A stretch of DNA of 64,000 bases from Ulva prolifera (Eukaryota; Chlorophyta; Ulvophyceae; Ulvales; Ulvaceae). Below, in pieces: positions 36,822-48,391 of the stretch. Within the stretch, counting starts at the first letter, position 1. Each line of letters begins with the position of its first letter. The position numbers and the translations under genes are program-made. The stretch spans positions 1,197,481-1,261,480 of the forward strand of contig CM041203.1 of the NCBI GenBank assembly GCA_023078555.1, read 5' to 3'. The notes beneath the pieces are model-generated. The model did no database searches, had not been told where the DNA came from, and worked only from the letters and a program-made list of their open reading frames with translations.

Positions 36822-37109
36822 CTACAGTATACCAATTTGCCGTCTCAACTGATCGTTCTTCTTTGCCTTTTGCCTGTACATCCAAGTCAGTACTCTCCTT
36901 CCTACCCGGATCCGACGCAATTCGCGTATGTACTCGAGATCTATCGGCTCAAGATCGTCAAGCCATCTATTTGCACTATTCATGTACTCGTGGATCATGA
37001 TGTCGTCGTCGCTATCAGACCAAGAGGCATCAGGCCAGCGCACGCTGTCGCCATCATGTACATTCGCGAAATTCATCTCGATGCAATCGAGAACAACTCC
37101 AAGCATCAA
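36822..37109 (-). CDS. hypothetical acidic 95-residue ORF
   Basis: Minus strand. An acidic first half (WSDSDDDIMIHEYMN) is followed by a basic helix-like tail (RELRRIRVGRRVLTWMY). The composition looks protein-like, but no family is recognised. It may be the remains of a transposase gene or a host gene exon. Confidence 0.3.
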   Translation of the reverse strand: MMLGVVLDCIEMNFANVHDGDSVRWPDASWSDSDDDIMIHEYMNSANRWLDDLEPIDLEYIRELRRIRVGRRVLTWMYRQKAKKNDQLRRQIGIL

Positions 37110-37220
37110 AAGGTGTTAAATAGAGCATGTTTCCATGCTTTTAGCTTGCTTATAGCTCTTTTCGCCTTCATGGGCCATTGCGTCCTCGTGACGCTATTCG
37201 CCACTGAACACAGCACGTAA

Positions 37221-37234
37221 TGTGACCGGTCACA
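37221..37234. repeat. 14-base perfect palindrome
   Basis: TGTGACCGGTCACA. It could bind a dimeric protein or be chance; it lies about 60 bases left of the start of copia E. Confidence 0.4.
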
Positions 37235-37600
37235 TCACCCGCGCCCGCCCCATGCGTCATTGATTCGGCGCGTTCCGCTGAACACGGCCTAATGATCAAC
37301 GCTGGGAAGAGCGAATGCGTTGGCTTATTTTCTCAACCTGTCGGCTTGCGAGCCATCCCAACGGTTAGTCGCTGCGCGCTAAAAACTGCCATCTGTCCTA
37401 CTGCAGGATGTCTTACTCCGATCGCTCTAACGCCAACTCTCCTCGCGAGGAGAGGCGGGACGAGGCTGATCAGCAGCCACTTGTCGACAGGGACGCTGAC
37501 CAGCAGCTCCCCGTCGAGGAACAGCCCGACGGCATGTTACTCCGTGGCGGGCGAGTTATCCGGCCACGTCCCTCTTCCCACACTGGGCAGAGCAGCCAGC

Positions 37601-38463
37601 TGTCTAGGAGCGGAGCTCCGTGGGGGCTTGTTACCTCCGGATGTAGCGCAGTGATGGGCTTTCGTCGCGGTACGTAGACCTTTGCCGACAGTGGAACAAG
37701 CGGGAAATAGGCAATATGCTACGACAGCGTGTAAGCAGTATGCAGAAATAGATGGCACCCCATCTGGACGGAAGAAAAGTGTGTCCAGACCCAGCAAGCG
37801 CAGGTATAAATACCCGTGACGCGCCCAGGACGACCCCCTGCTTGGCTGGCCTCGCCGAGATGCCGCGCAATCGCGAGCACCCACCAGAGATCCCGAATAT
37901 GCGAGGGAAATCTGGATGTTGTGGTTGATATTCATCAGAGCAGGCGCTGCGTTGATATTACGGAGTGCCCGCGCTGGATGTGTGAGCAGCGGTGTATGCA
38001 TGCGCCCATGTAGGATGCACCCTAAGCCCGCTGTGGCGTGGCATGGTTGCAGGCGCGTGGGGCGCTGATGGCTCGGTGCGAGTGCTGGTTGTGCAGCATC
38101 TCGGTAGGAGGACAGATAGGTGTCATCGTCCGTGATTATTGTGTTGATGGACGTGGTGTGCGCCGCTGATGTTGGCTGTAGACGCGTCAAGCGCGTGACT
38201 GTTCATGTCGCAGCGTTCAAGGTTGCCCCGAATGCTTTGAGCCTGGTGCAGTGTTCGAGTTGCGACCAAACGTATTGTGATGAACGGTGTTGCCCGAACT
38301 TCATGTATTTGTCTGACACGCATTTGGAGTGTATATTGTGGGTTGTACTTGGACATGCAAGGGTCGCGTCAGCGAGCATGCATGTATCCGAGTCAGCGAG
38401 TGACAACACATGTTTTTGGCTGATATTTTCTGAGCGCCAGTGTGAGATGTTCGTCTCACAACA
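37601..38463. mobile_element. probable solo LTR (863 bp) in copia E
   Basis: Begins TGTCTAGGAGCGG and ends GTCTCACAACA, with a perfect 5-bp target duplication CCAGC on both sides (37596-37600 and 38464-38468). A TATA-like TATAAATA lies near 37805. TG...CA ends, a 5-bp duplication, a promoter-like box and no internal coding sequence together fit a solo LTR of an otherwise unseen element. No related copy was noticed in the window. Confidence 0.6.
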
Positions 38464-39706
38464 CCAGCAGGTGCCCTTTTCCTCTCATGTTGTGAACGAT
38501 CATGGTCACACTGAGTCATTCATCACGCTCGAGACGTTGACCGAAGCGCTGCGTGCATCTCGGGGACGTAACGAGCCTGATTTGTCAAAAGGAAAATTGC
38601 CTGAATGGAATTTTAAGACCGAAAGCTTCGTTGCGTACGAGCAGAAAGTTTTTTTGTGGTTAGGACAGTTTGAGTTAGACCATATATTGCAGCACGCACC
38701 GTCCGCGGACGAACAGCGTGTCCACGCTAGAGCAAGGACACAAGTCCTTATGTCTTTGCCTGACGCGGATAGGACCACTGTCTATCGCATGTCACACCTG
38801 TGTGAAGCATGGGCCTATCTCACTGCAAAGTATAGGCCTAGCACTGAAGCCGAGATCCACAGACTGTGGAGTCGCTTCAACTCTTTGTCACAACGAAATA
38901 GAGACGTTGGGTCTTACTGTGGTGAAGTGATGAGTGTGTACACTCAATTGGAGGCACTAGGTGCCGATGTGGGCCAGCGATGGCTCCGATTAAAACTTTT
39001 AGAAATGGGGGAGGAGTTCAATGCTGTGCGCGGCGAAGTCCAACACTCCTCCCCCCATGTCATCATTGCACGTTTGACTGAGCATGCTGATTTGCTCAAG
39101 CAGCAGCGGCTGCAGGCTAGGTCTGGGGCGCCCGCGGGCAAACCAGGCCAAGGCTGGCGCAATCAGCAGCGAGGCGACGGTCCTGCAGTTACCGCACTCG
39201 ACGCTGGCAAGGCTCTTCGCGAGGAGACCAGGACCTGCTTCTTCTGCAAGAAGAAGGGACACTTGCGTGCGAACTGCCCCCAGCGCAAACAGGCCGCGGC
39301 CAAGGATGTTTGTGCTGTAGAACTGCCTGAAGAATTCCCGGATCATGATGCATTGGCACCGTGGCATTTTATCATTGATAGAGGTTCTGACATCCACATT
39401 GTGGGCATTCGCGACATTCTCACTGAGTATGGTCCGTGCCAGAGGACTGCCAATCCCGCGGGACCAGGCAAGATCCCCATTATGGGCAGGGGAACCATTC
39501 AGGTGAACCTGGGCACTTATGTGGATGAGCATGGGAATAAGCATCCTCTAGATGTGGGAATCCCGGGTGTGTATTATGCCCCTGAGTGTCCTTACAACAT
39601 ACTGAGTACTATGGGTCTCCGTCACGAGCAAATATACTTAGATACTCGTAGAAGTGTGTTGTATGTCCCCGGTTTCGGAGATATGGCTACTGGTATTGAG
39701 GATGCG

Positions 39707-40042
39707 TGTTGTGGGATATCCATATCTGGGGATCCAAGAATATAGATGACATAATCAACGAAGGAGTCATCTAACAAAGGACTCGTTGCTTCAGGTGAGC
39801 CCCAGTGGTAGAACATGTAGTGTGAGGTCACCGGCTCAGTTCTTCACATAGGCTACAGCAAGATAGGAGCACCCGGGTGCTCCAGGAAACAGGGTGCGTA
39901 ATTACTTTCATTTCTGCCACGCTACTTTACGCGATGGCAAGGCATGCTCCCCTCCACGTCATGCACAGTCAGCATGCTTACCAACTCAGGCACGCGCATT
40001 AACCCCTGTGCACACTCGATGAGACTAACACGCGTCTTGACA
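39707..40042. mobile_element. 336-bp TG...CA insertion in copia E
   Basis: Begins TGTTGTGGGATATCC and ends CGTCTTGACA, flanked by ATGCG on both sides (39702-39706 and 40043-40047). Related copies of the copia family run straight through this point, so it is an insertion. It shares about 215 bases with 36476-36690. The ends fit a solo LTR; internal A- and B-box-like sequences fit a tRNA-derived SINE. The sequence alone does not decide. Confidence 0.65.
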
Positions 40043-41953
40043 ATGCGTCCAAATACCAGGAGCTGGATGAGGATACGTGTCGTGTCTGTGCTTTCAAAAT
40101 GTGTTCCATCAAGAAGCCAGTTCTTGAGGGTCATCCTGTCAACAGGGGAGTGGTCTGGTCTGACCAGAGCAGTCCGACCTCTGTTGTGGAGGATCAAAAG
40201 CAGTGGTGTCATGTGGCCGCTGCGGCAATCGACCTGAAGCGCCCCAATGCTGGGGGAGCTGAGGTCCCACATGATGCTTACTTGCTTGAGCCTGCATTCC
40301 TCGCTCATTTGGTCCTTTCACCAGTCAAATTGGGTCTTAAAGCGGATGCAGTCAAATAGTGAATTTTATGGTGACTTGAATTTGAAAGTTGACCCCGAGC
40401 CAATGGGGAATCGTTGTCACGGCTGCAGAATTGGCAAAGTGCCCGCGGGCAGAATCTCAGCCAATGATCGTGAGCTCTTAGGCCAGGCGAAATACCCTGG
40501 TGAGCAATTGCATGCTGATTTGGCTGTTCCCATCACTCCAGTTGGGATCGGCGGTGTGAAATATGTTTTGTTTGTGATGTGCGCCTTCACGCGTTATACT
40601 TTCATTGTCGGTCTGCGTAAGAAGAGTGAGGATGCGGCCATGATCTCATACATCATTGAGCGTATTCGGGTGAATGTGGTGAAGCCAGGTGAACCGGGTG
40701 TGCGCATCCTTCACACCGACAAAGGGGGAGAGTTCATGGTTGAGGCCTTAAAGCTCTACCTCCAGCATCGTGGCATCACTCACCGCACCACCCCCACAGC
40801 TGATCATCGCTGTAATGGCATGATCGAGCAAAGGATCTGTATTGCCTTCGAGGCAGTCCGGGCTGTACTGCTTGCGAACGGTCTCCCTTTGTTCCTGTGG
40901 ATTGAATGTCTTGCCAGCGTCATCCATGGTCACAATCTCACGCCGTGCTCGGCGCTGTACCATGACAAACTGGCAATAATGATGAAGGCCCAGAAAGCTC
41001 AGCGTGATGCCAATACAGCTGCGGGTGTACAGCAGCCTGAGCGGGCTAACAAGCCCATGAAAAAGGCCGAACGTGATAAGTTGAGGGAGGAGGAGAAGCG
41101 CAAGTGGGAGTTGCTCACAATGACAGATCTGGACGAGGTTTTATCCAGGTCTTGTGACAGGGATATTATTCCCTACATGTCCTTTTTCAGAGATACCTCC
41201 GTTGAGGTGTTCCATGTTTTAGTGAAGCAGCAACGTCCGTGGGGGGTTGAGGTGTATGCTTATCCTAGGGATGACAAGCTGCGGAAGTTGTCCACGCAGG
41301 GTATGGTCGCATGCTTGGTTGGTGCTGGGCTGGGGCCCAGCATGCAGCGTGTGTACGCCCAGGACGTTCCTGGGGGTAGGGTTGTGGTGGTGCGACAGAT
41401 CATGTGCACCACGGATCAGATGATCCGGCACGTACGCAAGTACGATGCGTTTGCTATTGTGGACAAGAAAGAGCCTGCGGAGTTTGCGAACTCCCTCCCG
41501 GTTGTCTTTGAGCAGGATAATGAGGGTGTCCGCATGACAGACAGTGATGTCCCGTCATTCCTGGCTGACTCCACACATGACGGGCGAGTGTTGCGCCGTC
41601 TGCGTGAATTCTCGCACGCCCCCCCAAGGTGATGGTAGGGTTCCTGTCATGGACATGACGTTCAGCCAGGACTCACTGCCTGATGAGGCAGTGTACTCTC
41701 CGCGTTTCGGTGCAGACTCCTCTGCTGAGGTGCTCCGGCGTGACCCCGCGCGGGACACACCGGAGGTGGCCAGGCACACCATGCATCGCACGCGTGCGAT
41801 TGCTCGTGCAGCTGCCCACCCTGACGTTGACGTTCCTCCTCGGGTCCCAGGCCAGGTGCGCCTATCTGGGGCCCCTCCAGCACGCACTGTCGAGTATGTG
41901 GTGACTCGCAATGCGCAGCTCCATGACCCTGGCATCGAAGCTGCATTTGTCCT

Positions 41954-42301
41954 TGTCACAATGCATGAGCCTGCAGGCAGCAGTGTGGTGACAGGTGCAC
42001 CCATGCACGGACGATCCGCGGATCCAGTGCAGGGGTAAGCCGCCAGCCGAGATTGTCTCGATGTAGTGAGAGAGATCCCGCGAGGGTTTCCCGCAGTAAC
42101 CTGGAGTGTTCAGTGTGCGTATAAGCATGTGCACACTGAGATCTGTAACCATTCTTCTTACTGTTTCACGGTACTAGCGGTATCCGATCTCTCCCTCGCA
42201 TTCCTCGGTTCTACCTCTGTGCGCAGCAGGTATGGAATGCTGGTTACCTGACCTGACTTAAGACTGCGCGTCTGACCTGCAGATAGAACACATTTCTGAC
42301 A
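41954..42301 (+). repeat. LTR shared by copia E and F (subtype ii)
   Basis: 348 bases, resembling the LTR of copia A (CTAGCGGTATCCGATCTC, GGTTACCTGACCTGACTTAAG). It abuts E sequence on the left and the F leader on the right. Confidence 0.88.
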
Positions 42302-45300
42302 TGGTATCGATGAATGTTAGCGCTATGTCTGTTTATGGTTTTGTTCAGGAAGCCGTCGGCCAATGTCTGTGCGCAGACAGGGCGGGCACTCCACTGTTCT
42401 GCCGGCGGTCAGACTGCGGTCAAAAGCGCAGGCATCATTTAGCTTTCTCGTAGTATATTGTTGTTAGACACAATTCGAGAAGCTTGTTTTAATGATCAGC
42501 GCTGAGAAAAGCGAACGCGTTCGCTTATTTTCTCAACTTGTTCTGCTTGCGAGCAATCCCATCGGTTAGTTGCTGCGCTGTGATGAGTGTTTACACTCAA
42601 CTGGAGGCACTAGGTGCCGATGTGGGCCAGCGATGGCTCCGTTTGAAACTGTTAGAGGTGGGGGAGGAGTTCAACGCTGTGCGCGGCGAAGTTCAACACT
42701 CCTCCCCTCATGTGATAATATCACGTTTGACTGAGCATGCTGATTTGCTCAAACAACAGCGGTCGCTGCAGGCTAGGTCTGGGGCGCCCGCGGGCAAACC
42801 AGGCCATGGCTGGCGCAAGCAGCACCGTGGTGATGGCCCTGTGGTCGCTGCTCTCGCAGCTGGCCAGGCTCCTCGCGAGGAGACCAGGACCTGTTTCTTC
42901 TGCAAGAAGAAGGGACATTTGCGTGCGAACTACCCCCAACGCAAACAGGCTGCGGCCAAAGACGTTTGCACTATAGAAATGCCTGCCAAGTACCCACAGC
43001 CGGACGCGTCTCTGCCGTGGAACATTATTGTTGATAGTGGGTCGGACATGCATATAGTAGGAAATCGTGAGATGTTCACTGAGTACGGTCCGTGTCAGAA
43101 AGTTGCCAATCTCGCGGGACCAGGGCAGCTTTCTATCATGGGCAGGGGAACCATTCAGGTGAACCTGGGTGCTTATGTGGACAAGCATGGGAATAAGCAT
43201 CCGCTGGATGTGGAAATCCCTGGTGTATACTATGCTCCTGAATGTCCGTACAACCTGCTCAGCACGATGGGTCTTAGACATGAGCAGATGTTCCTAGACA
43301 CGCGTAGAAATGTGTTGTATGTTCCTGGTCTGGGTGATATGGCTACCGGCGTAGAAGATGATGTCAAATATCAGGAACTAGATGTGGATGGTCACCCTGT
43401 CTTTGCGTTTAAAATGGCAGTAGAGACCAAACCTATTCTCGTCGGTGCGCCTGTCAATAGGGGGGTAGTCTGGTCTAACCAGAGCAGCCCGACCTCAGTT
43501 ATTGAGGATCAACAGCAGTGGCATCATGTGGCGGTCGCGGCCATTGACCTACAGCGACCCAATGCTGGGGGAGCTGAGGTCCCATATGATGCATACTTGC
43601 TGGAACCTGCCTTTCTAGCACACTTGTCTTTTCATCAGTCTAATTGGGTTCTAAAGCGCATGCAATCTAACAGTGAATTTTATGGTCATTTGAATTTGGA
43701 TGTCGATTCCGAGCCACTGGGGAATCGGTGTCACGGCTGCAGAATTGGCAAAGTGCCTGCGGGTAACTTCTCTGCCAATGATCGTGAGCTCATGGGTCAG
43801 GCCAAGTGGCCTGGCGAGCAACTGCACGCCGATTTAGCTGGTCCTGTCTCTCCAGTAGGAATTGGTGGTGTGAAATATGTTTTGTTTTTGATGTGTGCCT
43901 TTACCCGTTATACTTTCGTGGTCGGTCTGCGCAAAAAGAGTGAGGCTGCGGCCATGATCTCTTACATTATTGAACGCATTCGGGTGAATGTGGTGAAGCC
44001 AGGTGAACGGGGTGTGCGCATCCTACACACCGACAAAGGGGGAGAGTTCATGGTCGCGGCCTTAAAACTCTACCTCCAGCGTCGTGGCATTACTCACCGC
44101 TTGACCCCCACAGCCGCTCATCGCTGTAATGGCATGATCGAGAGGAGGATCGGAGTGGCCTTTGAGTCACTCCGTGCTGTGCTGCTCGCGAGCGGCCTGC
44201 CTCTGTTCCTGTGGATAGAATGCCTCGCCAGTGTTGTCCATGGTCACAATCTCACGCCATCGTCGGCATTGTACCATGACAAACTGGCGAGCATCCTCAA
44301 GGGCCTGAAAGCTCAGCATGCTGTCAATGCGTCTGCGGACGTTGACGAAGCTGAGAAGAGCCTGGGGAAGGGAAAGCGCATGAAGAACGCCGAGCGCGAT
44401 AAGTTGAGGGATGAGGAGAAACGCAAGTACAAGTTGCTTGCGACGACAGAATTAGATGAGTTTTTAGTGCGGTCTTGTGATAAGGACATCATTCCTTATA
44501 TGGCCTTTTTCAGAGACACCTCCGTTGAGGTGTTCCAAGATCTGCTGCGGCAGCAGCGTCCGTGGGGGGTTGAGGTGTATGCATACCCTAGGGATGACAA
44601 GCTGCGGAAGTTGTCCCCCCGGGGTGTGCCTGCATACTGGGTCGGGGCTGGTCTAGGCCCCAGCATGCAGCGTGTGTACGCCCAGGACGTTCCTGGGGGT
44701 AGGGTTTTTGTTGTGCGTCAGGTCATGTGCACTGCTGATCAGATTATCAGACACGTACGCAAGTACGATGCGTCCGCCGTTGTGGACAAGCGGGAGCCTA
44801 AAGAGTTTGCGAACTCCTATACGGTTGCCTTCGAGGGGGACGATGAGGGTGAGCATGTGACCGATGCTGATGTCCCTCCTTTCGCGGAAGAGCACACGTA
44901 TGATGGGGGAGTGTTGCGCCGTCTGCGTGACCAGCTTCACACCCCCCCTGGTCATGGTAGGGTTCCTGTCATGGAAATGACTTTCCGGCAGGGCAACCCT
45001 GAGCCCAGTCCTGCTGTGTACTCTCCACGATTTGGAGCTGGCTCCTCTGCGGAGATTATCCGACGTGACCCTGCTAGGGCAACACCGGAAATAGCCAGAG
45101 CAGCTTTACATCGCACGCGTGCAATGTCCAGAGCTGCTGCTCACCCTGAGATTCTGTCCCCCATCGAGTGCGCGGCGAAGTGCATCACTCTGTCGCCACG
45201 CCCTCCCGTACTGCGCAGTATGTTGTGACGCGCAACGCTGTGTTGCACGACCCTGGTGTAGAAGTTGCGTTCCCTGTTCAAATGTCTGTCAGTGCGTCTG

Positions 45301-47241
45301 ACGACGACATGGAGGAGGATGACGACAGTCCTGGCATCTATGATGACGACGATGAACAGCGCATAGACTACACCGTCTCAGATGATGAAAGAGCTGCGGC
45401 TCATCAAAATCTGGAGGCTCAGCGGGTCCGTTCCGGAAGTAATTCGGCAGCGGCCTCAGCATCTGGCGCGGGGGCAGTTGCTCAGCCCTTGCGAGGAGCT
45501 GAGGCGCCGAGGCCCTTCTGGGAGGATGAGCCAGATGAGGTGGAGACCGGGTCCGAATTAGGGGGAGAGGATCCGGACCCCTCAGCCGCAGTTGGGGTTG
45601 ATTTGCCTGACGAGGTGAGGGCCATTCCAGCCGCCTTGCCTCGCATTAAAATCAATCCTCTTGTACGCAGACGCCTTGTTCCATTGGCTGCGGATGTAGC
45701 ATCTGTGCATATGCATGAGCCTGCGGGCTCTGACATTGCTAGTAGTGAGACAGTTGTAGCTGCTATTGATGTTGCTATCTGCCTGCGGGCAAACGGGCTA
45801 TCTCGGGCAAATGGGTGCTTAAGATTAAGCGTGGGCCTGCGGGGGAGATTCAGCGTATATCGAGGCGCTATAAGGCACGTTATGTAGCGCGTGGTTTTTC
45901 TCAAGTAGAAGGGATTGACTTCTTTGAGACTTGGTCTCCTGTTGGTAGTTATGCGACACTGCGTGTGTTGCTATCAGTTGCTGCTCAGGAAGATTTAGAG
46001 ATTAGGCATATAGACATTCAGTGCGCTTTTCTGAATGGTGAGTTAGAAGAAGAAGTGTTCGTTGAACAGCCCCCGTTCTTCACTGACGGGACGGCACATG
46101 TATGGCGATTGCATAAAACCTTGCATGGCCTGAAGCAAGCCGCTCGCGAGTGGCATAAAGCTTTAATAAAGGTCTTAGCTGAGATTTGATTTGTGTGCGC
46201 ACAAAGTGATCCCGGACTGTATGTTAGGACATCTGGTCGATGTTTTATTTTCTTATGGGTCGATGACTTGTTCATATTCAGTAGCTCTGCGGGGCTGCAA
46301 GAACTTGTCGACGTCATTCTCACGAAATTCGAAGGCAGAGACCTGGGTGAACTTGCATGGGCCCTTGGCACAGAGATCATGCGTGATCGCAAGGCCAAAA
46401 CAATCATCATGACACAACGAAACAAAATTCACAACTTGCTTGAAAAGTACAGTATGTCTGACTGTCGCAAGTCTCCCACTCCCTTAGTGCCGCGGCAACA
46501 ACTAAGGAGTGCGAAAGAGCATCCTGACCTGGAAAAAGCCAGTGCTGCTGAGCATTCCAGGTTCATGAGTGCTGTAGGAAGTATCCAATATATTGCAGGA
46601 GTGACACGACCTGACCTGAGTTATGTGGCACATGCCCTGGCCCGGCACATGTCTAGTAGTCTGAAGGAACATTGGTCTGCCGTGCAACATGTTCTGAGAT
46701 ACCTGCAGTCCACAAAGAATTTAGGAATAAAATTTATAGGCTCTGGGGGACACGGGTGTTTATTAGAGGCTTATTCAGATGCAGATTTTGCGAACTCTGC
46801 CGATCTGAAAAGCGTGTCTGGTATGGTTATTCGGGTGCATGGGAACTGTGTTCTCTGGCGTTCGAAGAAGCAGAGTATAGTGGCTGGGGATACAACGGAG
46901 GCTGAACTCATTGCGATGAGTGCAACAGCCAACGAGTTAATGTGGGTGAAGCAGTTGCTTCTGGATTTGAAACTCGTCCCACATAAGCCGACTCTGTGGG
47001 GTGACAATAAAAGTGCCAACATCTTGGCTGTGAATGCTGTGTCCACTGACAGATCCAAGCACATTCGTGTGCGGCACTTGCGGGTGCGGGAATATGTCCA
47101 GATGGATGAACTTAAGGTAGCATGGGTAGGCACTGTTGATCAGTTAGCGGATGTGTTTACTCAAGTGCTGCCCGGACCTGCTTTGCTAGAGGTTCGTAAT
47201 AAACTCCAGCTAGTGGAGAAGTAGCAGGGTTTATGGGGGAG

Positions 47242-47588
47242 TGTCACAATGCATGAGCCTGCGGGCAGCAGTGTGGTGACAGGTGCGCCCATTCACGGAC
47301 GATCCGCGGATCCAGTGCAGGGGTAAGCCGCCAGCCGAGATTGTCTCGATGTAGTGAGAGAGATCCCGCGAGGGTTTCCCGCCGTAACCTTGTGTGTTCG
47401 GTGTGCATATAAGTATGTGCACACTAAGATCTGTAACCATTCTCCTTACTGTTTCCCGGTACTAGCACTCTTCCTAAGCATCTCTCGGTTCTACCTCTGT
47501 GCGCAGAAGGTATGAGATGCTGGCTGTCCTGACCTGACCTGAATGAGGACTGCGCGTCCGCCTTGCACAAATAATAGCTTTTCTGACA
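47242..47588 (+). repeat. 3' LTR of copia F (subtype i)
   Basis: 347 bases, resembling the LTRs of C and B (CTAGCACTCTTCC, GAGATGCTGGCTGTCC) and not the left LTR of F. Confidence 0.9.
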
Positions 47589-47718
47589 ACCGGCCCACAC
47601 AGTGCACCATATGACCTGTGCGAGCATCATGAGACTCACAGAAACGCCTTCTACTCAAATATGCCATCCACGCCTGCTCTCGTACACTACAGATGCCTGT
47701 CGTTTTGTCGAGACAGCA

Positions 47719-47745
47719 ATCTAGCGAGGGTGGCGTGGTGTACAA
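47719..47745 (-). repeat. terminus-like repeat, copy 3
   Basis: CTAGCGAGGGTGGCGTGGTG, the reverse complement of the 9016 core. Together with the copy at 49192 it brackets the degraded coiled-coil gene as an inverted pair. Confidence 0.55.
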
Positions 47746-47860
47746 CCGTTAGGGAAAATAACACGGGGGTCGCCCGACGCTTCTGCAGCAGATGTTGCGA
47801 GGTCTATCACGCAGGTTGTTTCGTCACGAACGATAGGTGCCTCCCTGCCCAAGTGAGGTA

Positions 47861-48085
47861 ATCGATTTCATGTGTTACAAGGACAAAGCAAGCGAGGCAG
47901 GTAGCACCGCAAGCAAGAAGCAGGGGGAACGCACACCATGCAGCAAGCCACACGAAGCGCACGCCAAAACACCCACGCAACGGCAGCACCCGCGCCGGAC
48001 ACAGCGACACGGCAACACAACCACACACACGCCCATGCCCACACGCCCATCCCCACCCGAACCCCGCCCAATCGATTTCATGTGT
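47861..48085. repeat. T-poor block between 15-base direct repeats
   Basis: ATCGATTTCATGTGT occurs near 47861 and near 48070. The roughly 190 bases between them contain only about five T on the plus strand and turn into ACAC/CCC-rich sequence. No coding sequence is recognised. Confidence 0.6.
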
Positions 48086-48238
48086 GACGTGCAATGTTAG
48101 CGTGAGGGCTGCTTCGCAACTCCCTAACCATGAGCATGAGAGTGTTAATGGCCAGTCAGCAGAGCACGAACCGGCAATACTTTCGCCATCCAAAACATGA
48201 ACACAGCGCGCTCTGCCATGTCAATATCGTGCTTCTCC

Positions 48239-48391
48239 GTGAGTCGAGGCGGTGCGTGTCAGGCTTTTCCAAGGTTCGAGGCACCCGTGTCGCTACTTGC
48301 CTCTACGAAATTCGTCTCACGACAAAATGTTCCAAGGTTTCTTTGTACATCCTTTTTCCTCTGTGTGGTTGACCATGTGCGCTGTCTGCAG
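48239..48391 (+). other. intron of coiled-coil paralogue
   Basis: GTGAGTCGAGGCGG donor and CTGTCTGCAG acceptor, 153 bases, matching the intron at 11268-11410. Confidence 0.5.

Larger units (their letters stand above)
37292..41953 (+). mobile_element. Ty1/copia retrotransposon E, partial and interrupted
   Basis: Begins inside the family's 5' leader (ATGATCAACGCTGGG), without a 5' LTR. Gag start near 37408, gag continuing from 38464, zinc knuckle near 39240, protease region near 39365, integrase (near 40420-40730), then linker up to 41953, where an LTR begins. RT and RNase H are not present. Two unrelated insertions lie within it (37601-38463 and 39707-40042). It is the most diverged copy of the family here, hence probably the oldest; broken, with several breaks. 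Confidence 0.88.
41954..47588 (+). mobile_element. Ty1/copia retrotransposon F, chimeric LTRs
   Basis: Left LTR 41954-42301, PBS-like TGGTATCGATGAATG, leader, a shortened gag with zinc knuckle (near 42895), protease (near 43035), integrase (near 43735-44040), linker, RT (near 45830-46270), RNase H (near 46780), purine tract and right LTR 47242-47588. The two LTRs belong to different subtypes, and the flanks (GTCCT left, ACCGG right) do not match, so this is a recombinant rather than a simple insertion. Broken, with a few breaks. Confidence 0.9.

Noticed and set aside
38120-38460. N-terminal extension of the copia E gag frame
   Set aside because: This stretch lies inside the 863-bp TG...CA insertion and is not family gag sequence.
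12402-47588. Antisense frames across the copia elements
   Set aside because: They recur at the same places in every copy because the sense sequence is conserved; they are shadows of gag-pol.
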